64,000 bases of DNA, taken from Pedobacter aquae. Lineage in GTDB: Bacteria; Bacteroidota; Bacteroidia; Sphingobacteriales; Sphingobacteriaceae. This document shows positions 28,436 to 36,772 of this stretch, in pieces. Location of the stretch: the NCBI RefSeq assembly GCF_008195825.1, contig NZ_CP043329.1, forward strand, positions 2,418,001 through 2,482,000. The letters run 5' to 3'. The notes beneath the pieces were generated by a model. It did not search any database. It was not told where the DNA came from and saw only the letters and a list, made by a program, of their open reading frames with translations. Made by a program: the position numbers and the translations under genes. Within the stretch, counting starts at the first letter, position 1. The number at the start of each line of letters is the position of its first letter.

Positions 28436-28678
28436 TTGCTATTAGAGAATTGCACTTTCCGCCCTTTCAATCAAGAAATATTAGAAACCTGTAAACCTTT
28501 TGATTGCGGTCATGAGGATTTAAACGATTTCTTTTTTAACGATTGTATTCCATACTCGAATGATTTAAATGGTAAATCATATTGTTTCACGTTGGACGAA
28601 AATCCAGAAACAATTGTTTGTGCCTTTACAATTTCTATATGCAAACAAAAAGCCTCACTATTTCTAGTAAGGCTTTAA
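28436..28678 (+). pseudogene. Truncated GNAT acetyltransferase
   Basis: The first part reads like the N-terminus of a GNAT protein: LENCTFRPFNQEILETCKPF, DCGHEDLNDFFFNDCIPYS and SYCFTLDENPETIVCAFTIS. After about residue 68 (near base 28640) the frame runs into non-coding sequence next to the tRNA-Asn terminator and ends in an unrelated tail. Full-length relatives are usually about 150-180 residues and hold the acetyl-CoA motif, which is missing here. It is likely a remnant at the right edge of the accessory island. It begins with TTG, 7 bp after the 52-codon ORF. Confidence 0.7.
28649..28676 (-). terminator. Terminator of tRNA-Asn
   Basis: Stem aaagcctcacta / tagtaaggcttt with a 4-nt loop, followed in the minus direction by a T-rich stretch. 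It lies just beyond the 3' end of tRNA-Asn. Confidence 0.65.
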
Positions 28679-28682
28679 GGAG

Positions 28683-28756
28683 CTCCCGAAGCTGGGCTCG
28701 AACCAGCGACCCTCTGATTAACAGTCAGATGCTCTAACCAGCTGAGCTATTCGGGA
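28683..28756 (-). tRNA. tRNA-Asn (anticodon GTT)
   Basis: 74 nt on the minus strand. The acceptor stem TCCCGAA pairs with TTCGGGA, the D-arm is TAGCTCAGCTGGTTAGAGCA, the anticodon loop reads CTGTTAA (GTT) and the T-arm contains GGTTCGAGCC. CCA is not encoded. The 3' end faces the accessory island at 19.7-28.6 kb, a common side for island insertion. Confidence 0.97.
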
Positions 28757-28855
28757 ATTTTAAGCATTTCAACATGCTCCTGGTTAAGGGACTGCAATAT
28801 TCGGGATTTTAAATTTATTATGCAATATTTGTAAAAACTTTTTTGAAGATAATAT

Positions 28856-29776
28856 ATGAGCTTAGTTGTTATAGGTACTGTGGCTTTTGATGCTATAGAA
28901 ACTCCGTTTGGTAAAACCGATAAAATTGTAGGTGGTGCAGCTACTTATGCTAGTTTAGCGGCCTCTTACTTTTATAAAAAAACAAAAATTGTGGCGGTTG
29001 TAGGTGAAGATTTCCACGAAGAAGACATCAACAGCATTAAAGAGCATGGTATTGATGTAGAAGGCTTACAAATAAAAAAAGGAGAGAAATCTTTTTTCTG
29101 GGCTGGTAAATACCATAATGATATGAACAGCCGCGATACTTTAGCTACAGAGTTAAATGTTTTAGCTGATTTTGACCCTATCATTCCAGAATCTTACCAA
29201 GATTGCGAGTTTTTAATGTTGGGTAATTTAACGCCGCAAATACAACAAACCGTTATCAAAAGGTTAAAAAATAAACCCAAGCTGATTGTAATGGACACCA
29301 TGAATTTTTGGATGGATATTGCCATGGATGATTTATTGGAAACCATTAAAATGGTAGATGTTTTAACCATTAATGATGCAGAAGCCCGCCAGTTATCTGG
29401 TGAGTATTCTTTGGTTAAAGCGGCAAATAAAATCTTAACCATGGGCCCTAAATATCTGATTATTAAAAAGGGAGAACATGGCGCATTATTATTTCATGAA
29501 GACCAAATATTTTCAGCTCCGGCTTTACCTTTAGCTGAGGTTTTTGACCCAACGGGTGCTGGTGATACTTTTGCTGGTGGTTTTATTGGATTTTTGGCCC
29601 AAGTAGGTACGGTAAATTTCAATAATATGAAAAATGCAATCATTTATGGATCGGCCTTAGCATCTTTCTGCGTAGAAAAATTTGGCACAGAGCGTATTAA
29701 AAACTTAACTCAGGAAGAAATAGCTGCTAGAGTACAAGAATTTGTAAGGCTAAGTAGCTTTGTAATTTCTAAATAA
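28856..29776 (+). CDS. PfkB-family carbohydrate (ribokinase-like) kinase
   Basis: 306 codons, normal for PfkB kinases. It starts SLVVIGTVAFDAIETPFGKT with the substrate-site GGAATYASLAAS (residues about 29-40). The C-terminal signature VFDPTGAGDTFAGGFIGFLA holds the catalytic Asp. It transfers phosphate from ATP to a sugar or nucleoside hydroxyl; the substrate cannot be read from sequence. It is monocistronic, followed at once by a hairpin terminator, and is the first core gene right of tRNA-Asn. Confidence 0.88.
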   Translation: MSLVVIGTVAFDAIETPFGKTDKIVGGAATYASLAASYFYKKTKIVAVVGEDFHEEDINSIKEHGIDVEGLQIKKGEKSFFWAGKYHNDMNSRDTLATELNVLADFDPIIPESYQDCEFLMLGNLTPQIQQTVIKRLKNKPKLIVMDTMNFWMDIAMDDLLETIKMVDVLTINDAEARQLSGEYSLVKAANKILTMGPKYLIIKKGEHGALLFHEDQIFSAPALPLAEVFDPTGAGDTFAGGFIGFLAQVGTVNFNNMKNAIIYGSALASFCVEKFGTERIKNLTQEEIAARVQEFVRLSSFVISK

Positions 29777-30055
29777 AAAAAGAGGCAGTCTTGAATTTCA
29801 AGACCGCCTCTAACACACTAACCAATCGTATTTACTTTATTTGAAGAAGATATAAAGTATCTCTTTAATTTCTTGATGTTTTAAAAAAGAGACAGTCTTG
29901 ATGGGCAAGACTGCCTCTTAACACTTAACTAACTTATCGCATTTATTTGGAGTATGAAGGAGCTTTAATAAAGTCTTTTATACCTGATAAACTTTTTTAA
30001 TGTTGCTTAAAAAAGAGGCGGTCTCGCTTATCAAGACCACCTCCTAAAAAAAGAA
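29777..30055. repeat. Degenerate tandem duplications of a gene end plus terminator
   Basis: Three related hairpins (29781-29811, 29888-29918, 30014-30045) share agRcRgtct / agacYRcct stems. The spacers after the first two resemble the last 15-16 codons of the neighbouring carbonic anhydrase gene (for example gagatactttatatc and aaataaagtaaatac against gagactttattgaat and aataaagtaaaaac). So the 3' end and terminator were copied twice and have decayed. The first hairpin serves the kinase gene and the last serves the carbonic anhydrase gene (T-run on the minus strand). Confidence 0.65.
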
Positions 30056-30838
30056 CTAACCTTTTGTTTTTACTTTATTCTGAGGAAGATTCAATAAAGT
30101 CTCTTGTAAAAATTCTACTTTACCTGTATGTATATCATATACGGCTCCTACAATAATAATCTCTCCGTCTACATACTTTTTGTGTAAAATAGGTTCTAAA
30201 TCTCTTAAATGGTTTACTTGTTCTATCACATTCTGGCGAACTGCATTATTTACTGGGTCGCCCGGTAAATGCGCACATTTAGCAACTGCTGGTTTTATAT
30301 CATTAATAAGGGTAACAATATGTCCCGGTACATTTTCTGGTCTCTGTACTGCTGCTGCAACTGCACCACACTCGGTATGCCCTAAAACTACAATAAGCTT
30401 TGTATTAAGTTTTAGGGTGGCAAACTCCATACTTCCGTAAGATGCTGCTGCTGAAACTTGCCCAGCTGTACGGATGATAAATAAATCTCCTAAACCTTGA
30501 TCAAAAATCACCTCATTAGGTACTCTAGAATCAGAACAGCCTACAATAGTGGCAAAAGGTTTCTGACCGTTTTCTAATTCTTTAATAGTTCTAGCATCTT
30601 GCCTTGGTCTAATGCTTTTACCTTCCACAAATCTTTTATTACCACCCATTAGTTTTTTTAATCCTAAGCGTGGGTCTGCGTAAGCAGAATCTCTATTGAT
30701 AACATAATGCTCTGCTCTCCATTTTGCAGAATCTATTTTGGCAACTGCTTTATTATTGTTTTTTCTACTTTGTTGCGCTTGTAAACTTAAACTTGCTATA
30801 AACAAGAACAGGAAGGTGATATAATAATTTGTTTTCAT
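30056..30838 (-). CDS. Beta-class carbonic anhydrase with signal peptide
   Basis: 260 codons. An N-terminal signal (ITFLFLFIASLSLQAQQ) predicts export. The zinc-site motifs CSDSR (in ATIVGCSDSRVPNEVIFDQG) and HTECGAV (in IVVLGHTECGAVAAA) supply the Cys-Asp-Arg and His-Cys ligands of beta-carbonic anhydrases, which interconvert CO2 and bicarbonate. The order is minus strand; an LRR protein gene lies just upstream. The 3' end has been partly duplicated downstream as decayed repeats. Confidence 0.92.
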   Translation of the reverse strand: MKTNYYITFLFLFIASLSLQAQQSRKNNNKAVAKIDSAKWRAEHYVINRDSAYADPRLGLKKLMGGNKRFVEGKSIRPRQDARTIKELENGQKPFATIVGCSDSRVPNEVIFDQGLGDLFIIRTAGQVSAAASYGSMEFATLKLNTKLIVVLGHTECGAVAAAVQRPENVPGHIVTLINDIKPAVAKCAHLPGDPVNNAVRQNVIEQVNHLRDLEPILHKKYVDGEIIIVGAVYDIHTGKVEFLQETLLNLPQNKVKTKG

Positions 30839-30872
30839 TGTAATGCTTTTAAGTGTGTCTGTTTAAATGAGT

Positions 30873-31550
30873 TTAAAAATTTATTTTTAGTCCGCCGTAA
30901 TTCCTTTTAATTACATCTGTCGGAATAATGGGGTTGTGGTGAACATCAAGAAATTTTAATTTCTTAAGTTCTTTAATCTCTACCGGAATGGTTTGTAATT
31001 TATTATCACCTAAATACAGCGCCTCTATTTTTTGAAGTTTGCTGATATTTTTTGGTAAAGTGCTAATTCCGTTATTCTCTAAGTGAAGAATTCTAAGGCT
31101 CTTCATCCTACTTAAAATCTCTAAATCTTCCTCTAGCTGTAAGTTTTTTTCTTTATCCAGATACAACTCTGTAAGATTTTTTAAAGCATCAAAGTTTTTA
31201 GGGAGTAATGCAATTTCATTATCACCAATATCTAACACCTTTAAGTTTTCTAGCGTGGTAATCTCTTGTGGAACACTCGATAAATGAGTGTTCCTGAGAT
31301 TTAAATATTGTAGATTCTTGAATTTGGCAATCTCTTCTATATGATCAAGATGTTGGTTTTGTAAGTTTAACCTAATCACTTTTTCAGGTTCCTTTAAAGC
31401 CTCCTCTAGCGTAGTATATTCTTTTACTGCTACTTGGGCATCAGCCTTGTGAGGCAGTACAGCCAGTAGTATACATACCATAATGATAAGCAGTTGTAAG
31501 TAATCATACACCGTAAAACGCTGTAAGAAAGGTCCTTTTTTAGATTCCAT
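30873..31550 (-). CDS. Leucine-rich repeat protein with N-terminal membrane segment
   Basis: 225 codons. A hydrophobic segment (YLQLLIIMVCILLAVLP, about residues 19-35) is followed by five to six LRR units of about 23 residues (NLQYLNLRNTHLSSVPQEIT, NLKVLDIGDNEIALLPKNFD, SLRILHLENNGISTLPKNIS, KIEALYLGDNKLQTIPVEIK, KLKFLDVHHNPI). The spacing fits bacterial LRRs with Pro near the end of each unit. It is probably anchored in the inner membrane or exported, for protein binding; the partner is unknown. It lies between the carbonic anhydrase and SPFH genes on the same strand. Confidence 0.85.
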   Translation of the reverse strand: MESKKGPFLQRFTVYDYLQLLIIMVCILLAVLPHKADAQVAVKEYTTLEEALKEPEKVIRLNLQNQHLDHIEEIAKFKNLQYLNLRNTHLSSVPQEITTLENLKVLDIGDNEIALLPKNFDALKNLTELYLDKEKNLQLEEDLEILSRMKSLRILHLENNGISTLPKNISKLQKIEALYLGDNKLQTIPVEIKELKKLKFLDVHHNPIIPTDVIKRNYGGLKINF

Positions 31551-31589
31551 GATCTTTATATTAGAGATTGATGTCTTAAATTCTTAAAG

Positions 31590-32375
31590 CTATTTACCAT
31601 CTGCATTTAAAATCAGAGGCGAATCTCCATCTGTTATAATCGTCTTAGCATTTGGAGATGTAGAAAGCTTATTAAAGGCCTCGATAGCTTTAAATCTTAG
31701 TAGCATTGGAGATAAACCCTCTGAAATTATTTTTTGAGCATCTCTAACACCTTCTGCTTCAATAGTTCTACGTGTAGCTTCTTGGCGTTCTTTATCTAAG
31801 ATAAATTGCATTCTTTGCGCATCTTGTTCTGCCTCTAATTTCTCTTCAATAGCTTTGGTTAAACCTGGAGGGAGTACTATGCTCTTTAATAACACAGATT
31901 CTATAACAAAACCTCTACTTTGTAACTGCGTCATCATTAAATCTTTAATAGATTTTTCTATCAAAGTTCTTTGGCCGGTATGCATATCTTTAGCAAAGTA
32001 TTGAGAAGAAATATCTGCCACGGCAGATCTAAATACCGGTATGATAACTACCTGCTCATAACTTTTACCCAAGTTCTCTACGATTTTAGGTCCGTAATCA
32101 CCAACCAATCTGTATAAGATTGATACTTCTGACTGTACCGTTAAACCTTCTTTAGATGGCAATGGCAAACGCACCTCCATGTTAATAGTACGTGTTGGAA
32201 GCTTGATAATTGTTGTTGTAAAAGGATTAAACACTTTGGCGCCTTCCATTAAAGGTTTTGGATTTATTTTACCAAAAGAACGTTTAACACCAATTTCGCC
32301 TTGCTTAATAATGGTACAGCTACTTAAAGATGCTACTGCCAGGCATGCTGAGAATAAAATAACTTTAGTTTTCAT
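31590..32375 (-). CDS. Prohibitin-like SPFH/Band 7 lipoprotein
   Basis: 261 codons from Met at 32375; a longer frame to 32399 exists but the lipoprotein signal MKTKVILFSACLAVASLSSC starts here (lipobox LSSC). The SPFH domain follows (GEIGVKRSFGKINPKPL, RLPLPSKEGLTVQSEVSILY), and a long charged helical segment rich in Glu and Arg (EEKLEAEQDAQRMQFILDK, RQEATRRTIEAEGVRDAQKI) probably forms a coiled coil. Prohibitin-like proteins build membrane-bound ring scaffolds. A lipid anchor in place of a transmembrane helix is a feature of many Bacteroidota members. Confidence 0.87.
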   Translation of the reverse strand: MKTKVILFSACLAVASLSSCTIIKQGEIGVKRSFGKINPKPLMEGAKVFNPFTTTIIKLPTRTINMEVRLPLPSKEGLTVQSEVSILYRLVGDYGPKIVENLGKSYEQVVIIPVFRSAVADISSQYFAKDMHTGQRTLIEKSIKDLMMTQLQSRGFVIESVLLKSIVLPPGLTKAIEEKLEAEQDAQRMQFILDKERQEATRRTIEAEGVRDAQKIISEGLSPMLLRFKAIEAFNKLSTSPNAKTIITDGDSPLILNADGK

Positions 32376-32476
32376 TATATTAAAATTTAGATTACACATT
32401 CATTTTTCTTTATAGTGTAAACATAAATTTCTCTTATTAGACTAAACTTAAGCCGATATTAGGATTAGCTTAGAAT

Positions 32477-33844
32477 TTACAAAGGGCTTCCTTTTGGTAA
32501 TTTCAGGATGAATTCTACAAAGTCAGATTCTTCAAGATTTACAGCTAAATTACCTTTATGGATATCGGTAATTCTTTTAGTGAGCGATAAACCTACGCCA
32601 TGTCCTTTTACATTTTTAGAATTTGCGCCCCTAATAAAAGGATCAAAAATTACATCCATATTTAGGTTAACTAGCGTATAAATCTTATTCTGAAACTTAA
32701 TTTGTATACCATCTTGCAGAGTTAGTAATTTCACCTGAGCAGTTTGGTCAGATGCAAATTTTACAGCATTTTCAATAAGATTAATAAAAGCACTAAATAT
32801 TAAGCTCTCGTTAGCGTAAATTTCTGGCAAATAATCTTCGTGGTCATCAATTTGAAGAATAATCTTACTCTCTGGGTATTTTTGACTGACCTCAGATTTT
32901 GCTTGTAGTAATAAATCTACCACATTAAGCAAGCTTGCTTTAATTCTAATATCATCAACATCAATACTGTTTAATTCTAATAAATTGTTGGTAAGGATAT
33001 TAAGTTGATTTACATCTTCTAGAACAGATTTCGCCATGGTTCGCAACTCCTCCATATTATCATTAGCAAGCAAAGAAACTTGTATTTGCCCAGTAATAGC
33101 GGTTAGTGGAGTTCTTAACTCGTGAGAAGCATGAGATACAAAAGCCCTTTGCTTGTGAAATGCTATTTGTAAGCGGTCTAGCATTTCGTTAAAACGCTGC
33201 GCCAATTGCCCCAATTCATCTTTATTACCTCTTTGGCTAAGTCTTAAACTTAAATAAGATGCATTAATAGCATCTATTTCTTTAATCATTTGCTGCATAG
33301 GCTTAAGCAAGCCTCCGGTAAAAAATCGTCCTAGGATAGCACTTAAGGCAATTAATAAAATACTCCCAAAGCTTAATAAAATGGCTAAATTGTGTTGCTT
33401 ACTGAGGCCATATTTATCAACCGCAGATACAATAACCAAATAATCACGAGCTCTGTTTTTAATAGTTATTCCAAATTTTTCTACTTCACCTTCTTCCCAA
33501 AAAAGTTCTTCATTACGTTTAATTTCTTCAAGTTTAGATGGTGTGTATAGATTGTTTTTTAATCCGCTTTGGTAAATAACCTTATCCTGAGCGTTAAGAA
33601 TGACAATATTTTCTTTGCTGAGGGCTGTCATCTGATTGCGGGTTAATATCTTCAACAAATCAGGACTTACCTCTTCTTTGTTAAAAACAATGGTAGCGGC
33701 AGTTAAGGCTTCTCTTTTTAGTCGAGTTTCAAACTCAGATTGCCGGTAAACATCACTTAAAAAGTAAATGGTTACACAAAAAACCAATAATAAAACTGTA
33801 ACGATACTTAAAAATAAGACCGTCATCTTGGTTCTGATTGTCAT
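32477..33844 (-). CDS. Sensor histidine kinase (HAMP, HisKA, HATPase)
   Basis: 455 codons. Two transmembrane segments (about 8-28 and 150-172) flank a sensor domain of about 120 residues. A HAMP domain follows, then the HisKA box FVSHASHELRTPLTAITGQI (phospho-acceptor His), the N box SAFINLIENAVKFA and the G box GHGVGLSLTKRI. Its start overlaps the response regulator stop by 4 bp (ATGA), so the pair is translationally coupled. The signal is unknown. Confidence 0.92.
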   Translation of the reverse strand: MTIRTKMTVLFLSIVTVLLLVFCVTIYFLSDVYRQSEFETRLKREALTAATIVFNKEEVSPDLLKILTRNQMTALSKENIVILNAQDKVIYQSGLKNNLYTPSKLEEIKRNEELFWEEGEVEKFGITIKNRARDYLVIVSAVDKYGLSKQHNLAILLSFGSILLIALSAILGRFFTGGLLKPMQQMIKEIDAINASYLSLRLSQRGNKDELGQLAQRFNEMLDRLQIAFHKQRAFVSHASHELRTPLTAITGQIQVSLLANDNMEELRTMAKSVLEDVNQLNILTNNLLELNSIDVDDIRIKASLLNVVDLLLQAKSEVSQKYPESKIILQIDDHEDYLPEIYANESLIFSAFINLIENAVKFASDQTAQVKLLTLQDGIQIKFQNKIYTLVNLNMDVIFDPFIRGANSKNVKGHGVGLSLTKRITDIHKGNLAVNLEESDFVEFILKLPKGSPL

Positions 33845-34530
33845 TTCTGTTTTAAGATATAACCCATCCCTACAACAGTATGAATAAGTTTGTTAAGATG
33901 CCCTTTATCTACTTTATTACGAACGTAATTGATATAAACTTCAACAAAATTGGTTCTGGTATCAAAATTAATATCCCAAACTTTTTCTGCTAACTCTATT
34001 TTAGAAACTACTTTACCTTTGTTAATCATTAAATACTCTAATAAGCTAAATTCTCTGGCGGTAAGTTCTATTTCTTTTCCGGCTCTGCGGGCAATTTTTT
34101 CGTTTAAATCAAGCTCTAAATCTGCTACTTGTAATATTTCTTGTTGTTTAACCTTTTCGGGATAATACTTTAGAAGTGATTTTACCCTAACCAAAAGCTC
34201 CATAAAATCAAAAGGTTTAACCAAATAATCATTGGTACCAACCTCAAAACCCGATAATTTATCGGCTAAGCTACCCATGGCAGTTAACATTAAAACAGGA
34301 ATTCTACTATCACTTTTTCTAATTTGCTCGCAAACTGCTAAACCACTCATATCTGGTAAACCAATATCTAATATCACCAAATCATAATGGTTTTGGTTGA
34401 AGAGATTAAGCGCCTGAAAACCGCAATCTGCAATATCACTAGAGAAATCTTGAGTTTGCAAACCCTTATGGATAAAGGCCGCTACTTTAGTTTCATCTTC
34501 TACAATTAATATATTTTTTCGTTCTACCAT
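33841..34530 (-). CDS. OmpR-family response regulator
   Basis: 229 codons. The receiver domain has the acidic pocket (ILIVEDETKV), the phospho-acceptor Asp in DLVILDIGLPDMSG and the conserved Lys in YLVKPFDF. The C-terminal winged-helix effector domain has the motif ELTAREFSLLEYLMINKGKV and ends VVGMGYILKQK. It is the first gene of the two-component operon; the kinase follows with a 4-bp overlap. Confidence 0.93.
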   Translation of the reverse strand: MVERKNILIVEDETKVAAFIHKGLQTQDFSSDIADCGFQALNLFNQNHYDLVILDIGLPDMSGLAVCEQIRKSDSRIPVLMLTAMGSLADKLSGFEVGTNDYLVKPFDFMELLVRVKSLLKYYPEKVKQQEILQVADLELDLNEKIARRAGKEIELTAREFSLLEYLMINKGKVVSKIELAEKVWDINFDTRTNFVEVYINYVRNKVDKGHLNKLIHTVVGMGYILKQK

Positions 34531-34812
34531 GTTTGTTTAGCGTTAAGGTGCTTCTTGAAGATTGAAACTTAAGTTTTAACATCACCTTCAAAAACAACAT
34601 AAAACTAGTTGATTAAATTAGGTAGAAATTATATCAACCTTAGAAATATATTAGAATTTAATTTCCCGTTTGAGTCAAATTCTAAATCTAGGGCTCTATG
34701 CTCAAATAACTACATTTCTTTCGTAATGTTCATCATCATTCAAAAAAATTATTTAGAATCATTTTAAAATTAATTTGGATTAGTTCTAAATAAAACAGAA
34801 ATTTGAGTCCTC

Positions 34813-35160
34813 ATGAATCAACTAGCGGAAATTACACAAACAGAAGTCTTTAGCACCAATTTTGGTTCTATTAGTCATTGCCCTAGAACAGATTTACTTA
34901 CTTTAACATTCTCTGGCAAAACGGTTACGTATAAATATCCTTGTTTGCAAAGGCTAAACAAAGTTATCCATCAGGTTGATTTAGCTAAAATGACTGATGC
35001 CAGCCACTCTGGTTTAGAAATTATTTTCTTGTGTGGCGCCGAGGATTGCTTTGTACTAGATATTCATGAGATTTTAGGTCTTAAAAATTTATTGCATGGC
35101 ACTTTTACTATGTTTAACCTAAATAGTGCCATTAAAGATTGCCTTCAAAGGGTTATCTGA
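34813..35160 (+). CDS. Hypothetical protein, 115 aa
   Basis: A plausible small soluble protein beginning MNQLAEITQTEVFSTNFGSI. It has a mix of beta-like segments (LLTLTFSGKTVTYKYP) and helices, with five scattered cysteines. I recognise no domain. It has its own 280-bp upstream region shared with the divergent response regulator gene, and the ferritin gene lies 81 bp downstream on the same strand. Coding is supported by codon use and good spacing. Confidence 0.6.
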   Translation: MNQLAEITQTEVFSTNFGSISHCPRTDLLTLTFSGKTVTYKYPCLQRLNKVIHQVDLAKMTDASHSGLEIIFLCGAEDCFVLDIHEILGLKNLLHGTFTMFNLNSAIKDCLQRVI

Positions 35161-35241
35161 TAATTAGATTAACTCCAAATTACTTTTCTAATCTGCCTAC
35201 GGTGTAATATTTGCTATATTTAGGATATAAAAATTTACGTC

Positions 35242-35778
35242 ATGAAAGATTTAGTACGTCATAAAAGTTTACTTTCTACCGAGATAGAAAGCAGCTTAAA
35301 TCAGCAAATAAAAAAAGAAGCTCATTCATCATCTCTATATTTAGCTATGGCTTCTTGGTGTGATAGAAATGGTTTTGATAGTTCGGCTCAATATTTCTAT
35401 GATCAATCAGAAGAAGAGCGCAAGCACCAAATGAAATTATTTCATTATGTTTTAGATATGGGTGGTACGGCTATATCGCCAGATATCAATAATATCAAAA
35501 TAGAGTACATGAGCTTCAGAGAAGTTTTTGAAGAAGCTTTAGAGCAAGAAATAGCTATTACACAATCTTTCAAAAACATTGCTGCAAAATGCCATAAAGA
35601 GCAAGATTTTGTAACCTTAGAGTTTTTAAACTGGTTCTTTAAAGAGCAACGCGAAGAAGAGTTTAAAGCAAGAAGAGCTTTAGAATTGTTTGATTTAATT
35701 GGCGAAGCCGGAACTGGTCGTTGGGAAATTGATAGACATATAGCTAAAATAAAATATAGCGAAGGCGAAGAATCTTAA
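35242..35778 (+). CDS. Ferritin
   Basis: 178 codons, the normal length of bacterial non-haem ferritin. Ferroxidase ligand regions are visible: KKEAHSSSLYLAMASWC (first helix), FYDQSEEERKHQMKLFHYV (E-x2-H) and the third helix with LEFLNWFFKEQREEEFKA. It forms a 24-subunit iron-storage shell in the cytoplasm. It ends at a bidirectional terminator shared with the convergent ferredoxin-like gene. Confidence 0.92.
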   Translation: MKDLVRHKSLLSTEIESSLNQQIKKEAHSSSLYLAMASWCDRNGFDSSAQYFYDQSEEERKHQMKLFHYVLDMGGTAISPDINNIKIEYMSFREVFEEALEQEIAITQSFKNIAAKCHKEQDFVTLEFLNWFFKEQREEEFKARRALELFDLIGEAGTGRWEIDRHIAKIKYSEGEES

Positions 35779-35802
35779 AAGCTTTAAACCATTATTAAAA
35801 AA

Positions 35803-35820
35803 GCGATAAGAAATTATCGC
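35803..35820. terminator. Bidirectional terminator overlapping a stop codon
   Basis: The stem gcgataa / ttatcgc is flanked by A and T runs on both sides (aaaaaa before, tttttt after), so it can act for both the ferritin gene and the convergent ferredoxin-like gene. The latter's stop codon (35814-35816) lies inside the hairpin. Confidence 0.8.
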
Positions 35821-36074
35821 TTTTTTAGTTTAAGCTCTTCTAAAGTTTTGAAAACTTGCTTTTCTGTATATTCTTTAAGCCAGATATTTTGAGGTTGCAG
35901 GTTTAAAACAGGGGCAAATTTGCATCTATCGGTACATTCTATCCTAATAACTTCTGTATCTGTATGTTTTACATAAGATTTTAAAGATTTATAGCAGTCT
36001 TTACCGCCCTTTTTAGCGCATTTGCTTCCGGTACAAACGTAAATGATGTTTTCTGGTTCGTAAAATTTACTCAT
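35814..36074 (-). CDS. Thioredoxin-like [2Fe-2S] ferredoxin domain protein
   Basis: 86 codons from ATG 36074, chosen because it overlaps the upstream stop by 4 bp (ATGA); a longer frame reaches 36098. Cysteine spacing CTGSKCAKKGGKDC near the N-terminus and CTDRCKFAPVLNL later resembles thioredoxin-like [2Fe-2S] ferredoxins (NuoE-type). It is probably a small electron carrier. It is translationally coupled to the phosphoesterase gene. Confidence 0.8.
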   Translation of the reverse strand: MSKFYEPENIIYVCTGSKCAKKGGKDCYKSLKSYVKHTDTEVIRIECTDRCKFAPVLNLQPQNIWLKEYTEKQVFKTLEELKLKKR

Positions 36075-36754
36075 GCTATTGTATTTTTTTCTTCGCAACT
36101 TACCTCATCGTTATGATGTGTTTTTTGCTCTATTAAATCTTTAATATCTCCTTTAGTATTAACAACTATTGCAGAAAGTTTGTTGCATTTATATGCACCA
36201 GTATCTATACAAATAGCATGGGTAGCTTCATCATACCGGGCTTTCTCTACCGGTGTATGCCCGTAAACCTGTAACTGTTCAAGTTTTCTTATGCCATTTC
36301 TTTGGTATAAAACACTATCTACATTATCCGGATTAAAAGGCTCTGCTGTTTCACCAACCCCTGCATGACTCACTAATAAATACGGCGTTTGGTAATATAA
36401 AGGCATTTTTTTAAACAACTCCGCATCAGGCTCTATTCTTCTTCCGTGATATAAGTATTGAGAAAATGTTTGCTCTCCAGATTTCTGAAACCACTCTTCG
36501 TTATATTGACTGAGTACATGTTTGTAAAAATACTCTTCATGGTTACCCCTAATTAAAACGCTATCAGGTTCTTCATCTTTAAGTTTAAAAGCTAGTTCTA
36601 CTACTTGCGGACAAAAATTTCCATGGTCTACCAAATCTCCAACAAAAATAAGCTGTTGCGTATTGGGTTTCCACTTTTTTAACAAAGCTTGTAAAGTATG
36701 TAAACACCCATGAACGTCTCCTACAATAAAGTGTTCTTTTTTCATTTTCGGCAT
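36071..36754 (-). CDS. Metallophosphoesterase (PPP-like serine/threonine phosphatase family)
   Basis: 227 codons. The metal-binding motifs appear in order: VGDVHGC (GDxHG), FVGDLVDHG (GDxxDRG-like), IRGNHEEYF (GNHE), VSHAGVG and VYGHTPV. This is the PPP-like phosphoesterase fold, often acting on phosphoproteins or diadenosine polyphosphates. It sits between the diadenylate cyclase gene (18 bp upstream) and the ferredoxin-like gene. A link with cyclic di-AMP breakdown is possible but not supported by the sequence. Confidence 0.88.
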   Translation of the reverse strand: MPKMKKEHFIVGDVHGCLHTLQALLKKWKPNTQQLIFVGDLVDHGNFCPQVVELAFKLKDEEPDSVLIRGNHEEYFYKHVLSQYNEEWFQKSGEQTFSQYLYHGRRIEPDAELFKKMPLYYQTPYLLVSHAGVGETAEPFNPDNVDSVLYQRNGIRKLEQLQVYGHTPVEKARYDEATHAICIDTGAYKCNKLSAIVVNTKGDIKDLIEQKTHHNDEVSCEEKNTIA

Positions 36755-36772
36755 GAACTTGTGTGAAAGATT

